DNA from: Aaosphaeria pasadenensis
Lineage: Eukaryota > Ascomycota > Dothideomycetes > Pleosporales
Assembly: GCA_022813625.1 (NCBI GenBank)
Contig: JAKLMB010000021.1
Span: 310,001-374,000, forward strand
DNA length: 64,000 bases
Direction of reading: 5' to 3'
Shown: in pieces, positions 32,376 through 43,658 of the stretch
How positions within the stretch are numbered: position 1 is the stretch's first letter
Layout of the letters: each line of letters opens with the position of its first letter
Program-made: the position numbers and the translations under genes
Notes under the pieces: model-generated
Told to the model about the DNA's origin: nothing
What the model saw: only the letters and a program-made list of their open reading frames with translations
Databases searched by the model: none

Positions 32376-33057
32376 GGAGACAATCTATGAAAAGAAAAAG
32401 AATAATGTAAAGATATGTACAGTACAATACGGAACTTCGTTTCTGTTGCATTCAGCATGGCGTCGGGTTATGGTTTCGATTTTTAAGGGAAGAAATCGCA
32501 TTGCGACGTTATTCACCACATGTGTTTGTTGCGAAAGCAACAGAATCACCACTCATATGAGATATCCACATATTGGATGCAAAATATAAGAGACTCGGGT
32601 CCAATCAAATCACTTCAATGATATTTAGATTGTGAACCAATGTTGATGTTCGATACAAGACTGCAATGGTGACAAAACGCTACGGGCTACGACTTCTACC
32701 GATGATTCAGTGAACATTTCAGGATATAGGATTGAACTTGATTGGTATTTCGCAATAGTATAGGTTCAATATAAGCTCTTGGATGTTGTTCACAGGGTGA
32801 GTTCTGGAAAGTCAAGTACTTTGAATGAACGTCGTAAGTATGAGTACAACCCTACAGCATGACCCTACAGCATGAAGGCTTTTGTTCATAATCTACTATA
32901 CAAAGCCCGACATACTCGGTCGCTTTCTATGATATATAATACATTTATACGAGTGGAGGAATGCTGCTCGTCGGTCGTATGCCAAAAGAAAAAGGACCCC
33001 ATGAATACACCAATACCATGCGATCAGAATTACCTTAGAATTTCCGTAATGAACACC
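32376..33057. other. Convergent intergenic region, pam18 / m-AAA protease
   Basis: 3' regions of two convergent genes. A short direct repeat (ACCCTACAGCATGA, two copies) occurs at about 32849-32874. No gene is seen. Confidence 0.55.
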
Positions 33058-35732
33058 TCACCTGCTGGCGTCGAGATCTGTGCTCTTGAACGCTGCTGGT
33101 GCAGGTGGGACGACGGGGCCCTTGACACCCTTGTCGCCTTGTGGCTCGATGAGGCCGGGAACTCTGCCATGCTCACCACCAAAGTATTTGTGGAAATCCT
33201 GTGGGTCCTCAAATGGTCGTGGACCAAGTAGTCTTATCATATCCTCTCGCCCAAGCATCTCCTTCTTCAACAATTCTTCCGCGACCAAGCCCACCTCGTG
33301 CTTCTTCTCGGTGAGCAAGTCTTTGCATTGCTTGTATGCTTCGTCGACAATGCGCTTGACCTCTGAATCGATGTTCTTGGCCGTTTCCTCAGAGAAAGGC
33401 TTCTGGAGTTGATTACCCTGATCATCCTCGAAGTAGATGTAACCAATCTTCTTGGTCATTCCCCATTTGGTCACCATAGCAGTGGCCATTTGAGTGACCT
33501 TCTTGAAGTCGTCTGAAGCGCCCGAAGTGACTGTATCGAAGTGCAATTCTTCGCTGACGCGGCCGCCGAGGGTCATAGCCATACGGTCCATCAATTGATT
33601 GACATTCATCAGGTAAGTGTCGCCAGCTGGTAGGTACTGCGCATAACCAAGAGCTCCTTGGCCACGAGGAATGATAGATACCTTGAGCAGAGGATCTGCC
33701 CATTTGAAGTACCATCCACAGATTGCGTGGCCAGCCTCGTGGTAAGCAACAGTCCTCTTCTCCTCTGGCTTCAGGACGAGTGACTTCTTCTCGAGACCAC
33801 CAATGACACGCTCAATGGCCTGTTCGAAATGAACCATAGTGACCGACTCTGCTTGGTTTCGGGCGGCTAGAACACGTTAGATAAAGTACTTGAGAATATT
33901 AAGGCACATTGGCACTCACCAATTAGAGCAGCTTCGTTGACACAGTTAGCAATATCGGCACCAGAGAATCCTGGCGTCAAAGCAGCCAACCTTCCCTTCA
34001 AGAACTCCATATCCTCATTAGTCACGATCTTCTTCAGATGGACCTCGAAGATTTGAGATCGTCCCTCCATTGTCGGGCGATCAATACCAATGTGTCTATC
34101 GAAACGACCAGGTCGCATAAGAGCCTTGTCGAGGACATCGGGTCTGTTGGTACCTGCAAGGACAACAACCTGTTCCGTGGTATTGAAGCCGTCCATCTCG
34201 GTCAAGATCTGGTTGAGGGTAGCCTCCCGCTCATCGTTTCCACCGCCATAGTTTTGTTTCGAACGCGAACGACCGATAGCGTCAATCTCATCAATGAATA
34301 TGATGCATGGTGTGCTCTTGCGTGCATTTGCGAAGAGGTCACGCACACGGGAAGCACCAACACCAACAAACATTTCGACGAACTCCGAACCGCTTACGCT
34401 GAAGAAGGGAACACCAGACTCCCCAGCTGTCGCCTTTGCAAGAAGAGTCTTACCGGTACCTGGGGGTCCAGAGAGAATTGCACCTCGGGGAATTTTGGCT
34501 CCAAGCTTCTGGAAACGGCTGGGCTCCTTGAGGAAGGAGACGAATTCCATGATCTCTTGTTTAGCTTCATCCATACCGGCAACATCCGCAAACTTGACCT
34601 TGATGTCTGTCTCGTGGTTGAACTTCTTAGCTCGGCTTCGGCCCATTCCGAAGATGCCGCTCTGGCCGCCACCTCCGCTTCCAGCACGTCGAGTGAAGTA
34701 GAACAGCGATCCAAGGAGGAGTAATGTTGGACCAAAGGACAGGAATGTGCCAAACCAGGATATCTCGCTCGAGTATGCCACTGGAATCCGCTCGGAGCTT
34801 GGAATTCCCAACTCGTATTGTGCGTCATCCATCTTGCGCTCGAAAGCCTCGACCGAACCAATTGTGAAGTAGTAGTAGAAGCTTTGGCTGACAGCGGGGG
34901 ACTCCGGGTACATGGCTGCGACAGCTTCGCGATGAAGGTGGACCTTAGCCTTGCTGCTGTTGAGTATCACTATCCTCTCAACAAGACCCTTGTCGAGGAA
35001 TGTTGTCCTGAACTCTTGCCATGTTATCTCCTTGTTGTTCTCGCCTGGTACGAACATCTTGTAGAGTAGGTAGGATAAGAAAGCCGTGATGACTGTCGTA
35101 TTCCAATCCATCTTGCCATCGAATTTGGGTCCTCCTCCACTTCCCTTTGCTTTCTCGCCTTGCGGTCCTGGATCGTGTGCGCCCGACTTCTGCTGGGGCT
35201 CTTCTTGGTTGAATTTGATCTGGTCTGCGCTCTTGCGAGCCCAGTTGGTCGTCAATCTTGACAATTTCGCCGCAGTAGCTAGGTCCAATTTTTCGCCACG
35301 CTGAAGTTTGTTCATCTCCTCTCGAATTTCAGTCGGGATGCCCGTCTTCTTGATCTCGTCCATGGATTCCTTGATTGCCTTTTGTTGAGACTTCGGTACA
35401 CCCATTGATACAAAAGCCACCAGTTGATCTAACAATCTTTCCTCCTCTTCCGACAATTTCGACATTTTCTGTTCCTGTGCATTTTGCTCAGATGTATTCT
35501 TATTTGCCTCCTCCGGCGCGGCGGGCTGCTTCTGGTCCTTCGCTACCTCATCCTTATTGTTTTTGGGGTCTTGCGGAGAGCCAGATGCAAACAACCTAGC
35601 TCTCTGCTGCGCATATACGCACTGGGGGAATGGTGTCCGCCTTCGAAGTAGGAACGGGGTTCTCGATGCGGCAGTGAGGGTTGGCTTATTGAGTCGCGCT
35701 AGATGGGCTGATCGGCGTAGAAGGGTAGACAT
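33058..35732 (-). CDS. Mitochondrial m-AAA protease subunit (Afg3/Yta12 type)
   Basis: Two exons: 35732-33920 and 33866-33058. The frame is open upstream to 35789, but the ATG at 35732 begins an Arg-rich presequence (MSTLLRRSAHLARLNKPTL). The protein is 854 aa from this start. Two membrane segments lie at about 211-228 and 327-347, flanking an intermembrane-space domain. The AAA domain has Walker A (GPPGTGKT, near 422), Walker B (IIFIDEIDA) and the SRH arginines (RPGRFDRHI). The peptidase site is HEAGH in exon 2. The enzyme degrades misfolded inner-membrane proteins and matures ribosomal protein MrpL32. Fungi have two paralogues, and I cannot say firmly whether this is Afg3 or Yta12. Confidence 0.93.
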
Positions 35733-36757
35733 GGCGGGGGTGAGAGGGCGGAATGGAAGGGAGTGTGAGGGGAGTTCTGCACCTGGCAATTAAGACCATG
35801 CGCAGGCAGAAGAATGACTGCGATGTGGATGGATAATGGGGTGATGGCAAAGCTTCGCCGCTCGTCGGCTACAGTCGTGACGACTTCGACAGACTAGTCG
35901 CTAGAATATTCGTCCGGCCCGTGCATCCTATACATCTTATGACTAATCGAACTGCCTACCTTAGGTCCCTTCTGATCTCTCCACATCTTTTTCTAGAACA
36001 GGCGGTCAATTGAACGGTCGTTCTTGAGAATGCAAAGACGATTAGCAGATCTTCTAAGTGTCCAGCTCATGATCAAACAGGCAATTCCATGTTCGTTCAC
36101 ATGGAGTTTCCGTGGGCTGTGACATCATAAACGATTAGTCTCGCCTACCGTATCTGACCTTGCGAGCCAGCCAACATATATTCGAAAAGAGTAAACGGTC
36201 GATAGTATGGATAGTAAAATCATCCCTATGCACTTCTGGTTCACTGTTCAAGAGCAGGGGAAAGGTTTCTCTACATGCATCAACACGACATTTCTTTTCT
36301 CAACCCACATAGGATAAATGCTTATTGCAGGCCCCCACCGACGTAACCTCAGAGGCAATGCGAATTGATGTGAGCCATTTGGAATTAAATCCTCGATTCA
36401 TTGCATGCATATGCAGCATACAACAACATTGGCATAAGACATGCGGTGCTTCATTGCTTCCCCGCTTCATCTTACAATGATTCCTCGACAGCTGACGCCA
36501 GCACCGTGATTTATTGGATAATATGTACAGGCAATCAATTGAGCCTGCATTGTGAATTTTGCTTTTCGTGTTTTCACCCTGGAGTAATAGAGGGCTGATC
36601 GAAATGTTCTTACATAGCCGGGATAGTCCTTTGAGTAACGTGTGACATTTCTTTGTTGAACCCGATGATGAAACTAAGTCTTAAAAACAGCTCCATGGGC
36701 CAACCGAAGCATTCTCTACTTCATCATTGGGATTTTCCGATCCTCTTCATACCGACA
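35733..36757. other. Intergenic region between m-AAA protease and small secreted protein
   Basis: Divergent promoter space for both genes. It is AT-moderate without strong repeats. The reading frames seen are short, and the one running into the next gene starts without an ATG until 36665. Confidence 0.5.
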
Positions 36758-37331
36758 ATGTTGCTCGTTACAATTGTTTCTGTGGTTCTCGCGAGCCTTA
36801 CAGTAGCACAACCCTCACCAAATGAAACCCACCTTATAGCCACCGCATTGGTGACCAAAAACAATGATTCAGCGTTCGAATGCTGGCAACTCCAGACGCC
36901 TTTCAAACGGTCTTCTATACCCGGAATATCCGGGACACAAAGTGCTACAATCAGTAACGTTACCAACTTCGCGTATACGATCCTTCCACCCAGATACGAT
37001 GGTGGACTTCACAATGCTCCAGTACCACAGTGTGTCTGCCATCTAGATCGGCTTGTGAGAGAAATGGAATCTAATATAGAATAGGATGGTACATTTTTTG
37101 TCAGGGCTAGCTCATTTGACCCTACCGAACGACCATTCCACTGATGCTTTCGTTGTCGGTGGTGTTGGAGGGTTGTTGTTTGCTACTGATACCACTGGCA
37201 CTGGTCACATAACACGATATCCGTCAGATCAAGAGACGGTGGCAATTGCGGCACCTTTTGCAGATGGCATTGTTCCAGAGCATGTTGTCCTCAACGATGG
37301 ACCGTGTGCTGGTTTACAAACATTTGTTTGA
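36758..37331 (+). CDS. Small secreted protein of a fungal family, function unknown
   Basis: Two exons: 36758-37029 and 37085-37331. I chose the ATG at 36758 because it begins a clean signal peptide (MLLVTIVSVVLASLTVAQPS); in-frame ATGs at 36665 and 36668 are possible alternatives. The 55-bp intron (37030-37084) removes an in-frame stop and joins LHNAPVPQ to MVHFLSGLAHLTLPN. The mature protein is about 150 aa and has conserved-looking blocks HLIATALVTKNNDSAFECWQ, PPRYDGGLHNAPVPQ, FLSGLAHLTLPN and GTGHITRYPSDQ. The pattern of Gly and His in short beta strands suggests a cupin-like barrel, but this is inference. It resembles widespread small secreted Pezizomycotina proteins that have no assigned role. 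Confidence 0.75.
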
Positions 37332-37975
37332 TTGGCGCTCCAATGCTTTCAAACACCAATATGAAGTGGAATATTGTAAGATTAAGATGAATTTCAATGA
37401 ATTTCAATGAATTTAGCAATTTTTTCTATTAGTCCAGGCAACATAAAAGCTTCAATTCGGGACATTGAAATGTTTACAAGTGAGGAAGTTTAATCATAAA
37501 TAATAACGTGAATTGAAATCGACATTATAGCAATGACCACCAGATCAAGTTATTCGAACCAGCATGGACTGCTGTAGTGATGAATTGGGCGCCACCAAAC
37601 GTTTTCTAAACTCCAACTCAATCAGAAACAAAATGCACAGAAATAATAGTGCTAGCAGTCTATCCCGTCATTACAACTCTAATTGATAAATAAGTGTTGT
37701 CGAATGATCGACATTCCATGAATACTCTTGAAACGGACGGTTCGCACAGCCACTCGCGCGGCGTAGCCCATTACTTGCCCAAGGCAGCACACGCGTCACA
37801 TCTCTCCCCACTGCTTCACCGGTTTTGATCCCGTCAGCATACCATCACACTCTGCAAACTAACAAATACCTACGTGAAACCACATATATTGTCGTTCGCC
37901 GCTACGAACCCCTTCGAATGCACTCCTACACTACACCTAATTACCTACTATACTAAACATTCCAAGCACATCATC
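37332..37975. other. Intergenic region before the LysM gene
   Basis: AT-rich after the secreted protein gene, including a direct repeat of AATTTCAATGA near 37390-37412. The last 120 bp before the LysM gene is rich in CTAC-containing leader sequence. No gene is seen. Confidence 0.5.
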
Positions 37976-38558
37976 ATGGGTCGCTGGGCAAATCGAGACA
38001 GTGTAGGTATTCATGCATCACACGACCATCTTTGACAACCCGACTGACCTTTCCTCCCTTCTACAGGACGAAGAGCGTCTCCCCGAAGGCTTCAAGCGCA
38101 TAGGTTACGATGCCGACGAACAAGTATACTACTTCATCGAAACGCACACGGGCGACTACTACAAAAGCTCCCCGGGCAACCGGTTCGGCGTCCTGAGTCC
38201 AACATCGGCTCCCCCGTCCTCGGTCACAGATGCCGCATACGTCAGCGACGACCAGATCAAGAAGGGCCACACAGAGGCCGTGAGGCTGATGCTCCCGTTC
38301 GCGCTCCTAGTCCTCTGCGTCTTGTTCCTCCTGTTCAAGTTCGTATTCAACAGCGTCGATGCGGGGGCTGACAGTGGGACCCAGGTTCACTGTGCTGAAG
38401 GCTACAATGCTGTTCAAATCGCGAAAGGAGAGACCTGCTGGTCGACGGGGGAAGCCTATGGTTTGGGTGTAGAGGAGCTGTTGGCGATCGAGGGGAATCA
38501 GTACATTGATTGTGACAGGCTGCAGGTCGGCCAGTCGATTTGCGTCCCTGAAAAATGA
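37976..38558 (+). CDS. Single-pass membrane protein with C-terminal LysM domain
   Basis: Two exons: 37976-38002 and 38067-38558, giving 172 aa. The N-terminal 45 residues have a WW-like pattern (LPEGFKRIGYDADEQVYYF...DYYKSSPG). A transmembrane helix follows at about 100-123 (LMLPFALLVLCVLFLLFKFVF). The C-terminal 45 residues form a LysM motif: YNAVQIAKGETCWSTGEAYG, ELLAIEGN and LQVGQSICVP, with paired Cys. With no cleavable signal peptide it is likely a type II membrane protein whose LysM end faces the outside or a lumen. LysM domains bind chitin-type glycans. This is not a secreted LysM effector: it is anchored and has only one LysM. Confidence 0.85.
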
Positions 38559-39041
38559 GTCCTTCCGAGCATCTGGAGGTGAATTGAGGGGATTGATGCC
38601 CTATGCAGTGTGAATGTACGATCTGTTTGTTCTGGGCTTTTCGGAATCATGGCGTTGGCGCTTTACATACGCTGGTGTGAATTCCTTTCGGATGGAACTT
38701 CTTCACCTTTCGCACCTTCTTTGGGCAGAACCTTTATCTGTCTATCTTCCCTACGTAAATAGATACCCTATAAAAATAAAAAATCATCTCTACATAATAG
38801 CCATCTTGAATTCCACGATACCCGAACCGACCAACCGGAGCATCGCAAGACCAGCTTAGTCCTCACGACCGGACGCACAGCACCGATTGCGGCCCGTGCA
38901 CTCTCTCTCCGAAATCCCATCGAACAAGCTTGTTCAAACCTCGAATTGAACGACGACCGACCGACGACGACACTCAACACCACCACCCACCACCCTCACC
39001 ACCCGCATCCTCGCATCTCCGAAACCCACACAACCTTCACA
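38559..39041. other. Intergenic region before qcr8
   Basis: 3' region of the LysM gene, then a CGACC/CACCA-rich leader of the Qcr8 gene near 38935-39040. No further gene is seen. Confidence 0.5.
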
Positions 39042-39644
39042 ATGGCAGGAGGAGCATCCGACAAGACCGCCCGCATAAAGAACACGTACGTCTAGCCTAT
39101 CCAACGGGATCCAATTGCGCACCGCACGATCAGACACACTCGCACCACATCAATCATCACACACAACCCGCGCATCCCGATCTCCCACGAACCCCATTTC
39201 CAATATCAAACCCCCCATGTATCCCAGCCTATACAACACACCCACATCCGCATCCGCAACCACAATCCACCCAACCAATCAAGACGAAACCCCCGCTAAC
39301 ATATATCTCCTACAGGTGGCACATCGGCGGCTGGGGCAACCCTCTCGAAGGCGGCGGCCAGCCCTCCAAGGGCATCTACCAGTACGCGCTCTCCGCCAAC
39401 CGACAGCGCCCTTTCGCGGGTGCCTTCACCAAGGGTTTCTGGAACACGATCCGCAGGAGCAGGAACCAGGTCCTGTACATCGTGCCGCCGTTCATCGCCG
39501 CGTACAGCGCTATGCAGTGGGCTATTGAGAGGTGAGTTCTTGCCGAATTGAGAGGAGGGGATGTGACGGGGGACTGACAGGGGCTGCAGGAACGAGTACC
39601 TTAACTCCAAGGCCGGACGGGCTGAGTTCGGCGATGAGGAGTAA
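39042..39644 (+). CDS. qcr8: Ubiquinol-cytochrome c reductase subunit 8 (Qcr8)
   Basis: Three exons in phase: 39042-39085, 39316-39531 and 39590-39644, giving 104 aa. Qcr8 features are WHIGGWGNPLEG, GIYQYALSANRQRPFAGAF, a single membrane helix (VLYIVPPFIAAYSAMQWAIE) and a short polar C-terminus (RNEYLNSKAGRAEFGDEE). Qcr8 is a ubiquinone-binding accessory subunit of respiratory complex III in the inner mitochondrial membrane. Intron 1 is 230 bp, while the second is 58 bp. Confidence 0.92.
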
Positions 39645-40236
39645 GCGGTTCGAACGACGTGCGTGGAAACCATGGGTGGATAAAAGATGAAGACAAGTCC
39701 AATGTGTATAGACATGGGGTGGTGGAGGCAGAGGAGGAGACATGTAATTTGATTCCTCATTAGACCAATTGAATGTACCAACAGTTGCGGAACCATCAAA
39801 AGGCCACACCAATTCCTCGGATTCGTCACGTTATTTTGCATTGCACTAATACTCTGTCATAAGAAGGTTACGGCTTCCATTTTACGACTTATTGCCCCCC
39901 ATTGTGACTTAGCCTTAACACTAAGTGATGAGCCATTTCTCACAGAAGTTCTCGGAAATGTTCACACCCACATTGAACACAATTTCCAGCAAGCATATCA
40001 CCATCATTTCAGCACTACCTTAGCAGTATCAGTAGTTATTCCATTCTATCCCAGATACAAAACTCCATCCCCCCTCATATCCTGTGACTGAAAGTGTGTC
40101 AATGTGGCTACAGTAGTTTTACAAGATGTCCGAATGGGGATTTGCTTCGGAGTCAAAACAGAAAAGACAACGCATTATCCGGGGCGGATGGGTTCAGAAC
40201 TCATGAACATCCAAGTCTTCCAGTTGCTAGCCTTTG
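39645..40236. other. Intergenic region after qcr8
   Basis: 3' region of the Qcr8 gene and spacer up to the ankyrin relic. No recognisable gene or RNA. Confidence 0.5.
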
Positions 40237-40650
40237 TCAGGATCTCGATTCCCTCTGCTGCCTAGCCAAAATGGCATCGTGCTCCAGCTTCATGAGACGT
40301 TCGTATGTTCCGCGTGGCATCTTGCCACTCGCGTATGCACTCCGAACGAGGACATTCAGCGATTCTTCGAAACAGGGCGTATACCCATCCCAGCATGCGC
40401 CGTAGTCCAAGAGGGCTTCTACGATCCCGGGGGTGTATTGTTGTGTCTTCCTACATTCGAGCAATACGGAACGGAGAGCCATTCTGGAGCCTGGTAGGGT
40501 ACGGATATTGGGGTCTGCGCCATGTTTCAATAGCTCGAGAACGAGGCTCAGATTCCCTCCGCTTGCTGCCGTCGCAAGTGGTAGTGTAGAACACCGGCGT
40601 GGATTGACGTTAAAATTGCCGTGTCGAATAAACGTAAGCAATTGATCCAA
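40237..40650 (-). pseudogene. Ankyrin-repeat gene relic
   Basis: An open frame of about 137 codons carries ankyrin-like units (LATAASGGNLSLVLELLKHG, ADPNIRT..., ...GIVEALLDYGACWDGYTP). It begins with TTG rather than ATG, and an upstream in-frame stop prevents a longer form. The first internal Met would remove the best repeat. Ankyrin proteins normally carry several tandem units within a longer protein, so this is most likely the decayed end of a former gene. A spliced upstream exon that I cannot see is the alternative. Confidence 0.5.
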
Positions 40651-41306
40651 TTGTTAGAATTGCGAGTCAACGGTAGGGTGCAGAGGGGGTTGGTTGGTTG
40701 GTTAGTTGGGTAGTTGTGTGGAAGTGAGTTTGTGTTTATATGTGCTTCGTAGTGAGTGGTGAGGGGGTTGTGGTGGAAGGCGTGACACAACAATAATCAC
40801 TTCAGTCTGTAGTGAAGGACGGGGCCAATTAAAGCTAGTACAAAAAAGGTTCTTTCACTTCAAGTAAACATGAAAATTAGTGATTGGATCCAAACAACCG
40901 CATCCAAACAACATGCACACGGTCACTTCGTGCCAAGGACGCGAGCCCATGACCTTCTGTTCTGCGAAAAATTGGGGTTGGTTAGTCATAGTGATGAGAC
41001 GTACTCGCACGCATTACAGATCCAAAAAGGAGTGAATTGTATCTGCTATATAGATATATCCTCAGGTCGCAGCGAGATCCCATTCAGCTAGTTCCAAACA
41101 GGGTGGCGAAGTGTAATGATGTTGACTGGATTAAATTGAGGGTTTGTAGTCAAAAGTAAAGGTAAGGTCGATAATGACAGTGCTGGTGCCTGGACAGTGA
41201 TCCGATGCAGACCTACTGTTACACCACTTTCGAACGTCCGTTCGAATTATTCACTCAGCGGACGTACTGGTAGATGCGAATTCTAGCCCCTGAGTAGTGT
41301 CTTCGT
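40651..41306. other. Intergenic region with GGTTG repeat
   Basis: Holds a GGTTGGTTGGTTAGTTGGG-type short repeat at about 40690-40710. The remainder is AT-moderate and without a supported gene. Confidence 0.5.
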
Positions 41307-43658
41307 TTAACAGGTGCCTTCTTGTCCACCAATGGGTGAAGCATCACAGCCGTCAGGGTAGAAGAAACTACTGAGGGCGATGATGACGTAGGCAGCAATG
41401 AGCAGACTACCTTCTAGGTAGTTGCTTCTTCCGTCTAGAACCAAGAAGTTGACGACAAAGGCCGTAACGAAAAGGGCGACGGTTTCAAAGATGTTGAAGT
41501 AAAGTGACATCTCCTTGTTCATTATCCAGCCAAGGATGACGATGAAAGGCGTAATGAAGATGGCAATCTGGATGGAAGAGCCGACCGCAACACCAATAGC
41601 GAGATCCATCTTGTTCTTGGCAGCAACGGTGACGGCAGTAACGTGTTCAGCTGCGTTACCAACAATGGGCAGGATGATCAGACCGATGAAGGCTGCACTG
41701 ACATTTGTCTTCTCGACCATGGGCTCGATCGCATCAGACATGAAATCGGCGCAGACGGCGACGAGCGCGGTACTGATCATCAACATGACGACTGCTGCTG
41801 TTCGTGACATGACATGCTCCTCGACAGGCTCTTCGATCACGACAGACGGTGCTCCGGAGGCAGCGCGAGACACGGCAGGGCGAGCAGTCTCACTCGTCTG
41901 CGTCTGAATGCGATTCATGCGATCCGGGAGCGAGGTAGTTCTGCGCAGACTGGTACCCCTAGGACCAGCCATGCGTAAGTTTGCGAGAGCCACACCGGGC
42001 GCAGGAGGGGGGTTCTGCGGATTGTTGAACACGTTATTGGAAAGTAGTGAAGGAAATCCGGGTCTAAATGGACGACGTGGAGCCGGAGCAGCTTCCGCTT
42101 CCTGGACTTCATCGGCAAAGGCCACGCGGACATTGCTGTCAACATGCTGCGAAGATGGGCGAGCGGACTCTTCCTTGTCCTCGTGCGAGACTTTACGGTG
42201 GTGCCTGTGATGCTTTTTGTGCTTGCTCTTACGTTTCTCCTTCTTGGTGGTAGGCAAGGAGCCCGATGAGCCAGCTTCGAAATCGCGAACAACCGGGATG
42301 TGGGCGCGTTCATCAGTATCGGCTTCATCGCCACTCATGATGGCGTTCAACACAGAACCTCGACGCGACATGGGGTTGGAGTGGATGGCAGACTCGTCCT
42401 CGACATTTCCGTTGCGCTGATTATCGAAGTAGCTCTTGTGATGCTCAACGGATGGGGATGTCATTACCGAGGGAGCTGAAGGCGTGTCCTTGGAACTCAC
42501 GCTCGACTTGCGACGTCTACGGTTCTTGAAGGCCCGTTTGATCCTCTTGGCAGTTGTATGCGATCCAGCCGAGCTGTCGCTGTCGGTGCTGCTTGAATCG
42601 GAGGAGGAGTCAGATGAACTTGAAGAGTTGAACATGTCGTTGAGAACTCCCGGATGTGACTCTTCGTCGATGATATGCTGGGGAGTACTAGCGTACATGT
42701 AGCTGTGGCTCTTCAGCTGAAACAGCAGGTAGAGGATATAAACAAGTAGCAAGACAACGCTAGTTCCACGACTGACATATAGTGTCTCTCGGTCGGCCGT
42801 ATCGTAGTTAGAGAAGGCGGAGTGGAAGGCGGTCGGGAGCAAAAGACTCATGACAGCCAGACTGAGCATGCAAGCACTCATCTGGGTGACGGTGCTGTTA
42901 TAGACCTGCTCCTGAAATCTGAGGCCTCCTAGCAGGAATGCCATGCCCAAGATCAAGAGTAGATTGGCGAGGATGGAGCCCAGTAGGGCGGCCTGGACCA
43001 CGCGAATCTGATCGCCGGCCAACAAGATGATGAACAGGATGAGTTCGACAGCATTTCCGAACGACACGTTCAACAGGGCTCCGAGGGTGTCTCCAAGTCT
43101 TGCCGCGACGGCCTCGGTAGCATGGGAAAGAAGTCCAGCGAGCGGGATGATGGCGACCGCATTCATGGCAAAGACAATCTCGGGGCCAAGGTGGGCAAGA
43201 TGGGAGGCGATACCGATTGGTACAAAGACCAGTAGGAGGTTGATCCAGCTGTAGCAAAGGGCATCCTTTGTGTGTTTGACAAATCTAATGGTTCCGTTCT
43301 TCATGCGCGTGGGCATGGGGGCTTTCTCCTCTATGGTGGCATCTGCCGCTCCCTCAGCTTTGGTATTATTGGGAGACGAAGCTGGATGTGGTGAAGATGA
43401 GGCTGCCGCGGCTGCGACATTGTTACGCTTGACCTCACGGTCGCGCTGTTTTGCGTCATTCTTTCCAGTTCGCGAGGGCTTCTCCGAGAGGGTGTTGTCG
43501 GAAGCACTGCGTGATGGGTCGTCGGAACGGACGACTGGGGTAGGAGAAGGAGAGTGGGTGGGTAAGACTGGATCGCCGCCTTTCTGGTGTTTCAAGCCAA
43601 GAGCCTTCGCCTTTGACTTGACACTCTGAAGTAAGGAGGGGTCGTCAGTTTTTCCCAT
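41307..43658 (-). CDS. vcx1: Vacuolar Ca2+/H+ exchanger, Vcx1-like (783 aa)
   Basis: Single exon from ATG 43658. A Ser-rich hydrophilic N-terminus of about 120 residues precedes membrane segments. The two cation-exchange repeats carry the signature acidic motifs: FGNAVELILFI near 200-210 and VGNAAEHVTAV in the second half. These define the CAX branch of the CaCA superfamily, which loads Ca2+ into the vacuole using the proton gradient. Between the halves is a hydrophilic loop of about 250 residues rich in Ser, His and Lys (SSSSSDSSSDSS; KKEKRKSKHKKHHRHH). This loop is much longer than in yeast Vcx1 and may be regulatory or metal-binding. The C-terminus is short and cysteine-containing. Confidence 0.88.
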   Translation of the reverse strand: MGKTDDPSLLQSVKSKAKALGLKHQKGGDPVLPTHSPSPTPVVRSDDPSRSASDNTLSEKPSRTGKNDAKQRDREVKRNNVAAAAASSSPHPASSPNNTKAEGAADATIEEKAPMPTRMKNGTIRFVKHTKDALCYSWINLLLVFVPIGIASHLAHLGPEIVFAMNAVAIIPLAGLLSHATEAVAARLGDTLGALLNVSFGNAVELILFIILLAGDQIRVVQAALLGSILANLLLILGMAFLLGGLRFQEQVYNSTVTQMSACMLSLAVMSLLLPTAFHSAFSNYDTADRETLYVSRGTSVVLLLVYILYLLFQLKSHSYMYASTPQHIIDEESHPGVLNDMFNSSSSSDSSSDSSSTDSDSSAGSHTTAKRIKRAFKNRRRRKSSVSSKDTPSAPSVMTSPSVEHHKSYFDNQRNGNVEDESAIHSNPMSRRGSVLNAIMSGDEADTDERAHIPVVRDFEAGSSGSLPTTKKEKRKSKHKKHHRHHRKVSHEDKEESARPSSQHVDSNVRVAFADEVQEAEAAPAPRRPFRPGFPSLLSNNVFNNPQNPPPAPGVALANLRMAGPRGTSLRRTTSLPDRMNRIQTQTSETARPAVSRAASGAPSVVIEEPVEEHVMSRTAAVVMLMISTALVAVCADFMSDAIEPMVEKTNVSAAFIGLIILPIVGNAAEHVTAVTVAAKNKMDLAIGVAVGSSIQIAIFITPFIVILGWIMNKEMSLYFNIFETVALFVTAFVVNFLVLDGRSNYLEGSLLIAAYVIIALSSFFYPDGCDASPIGGQEGTC

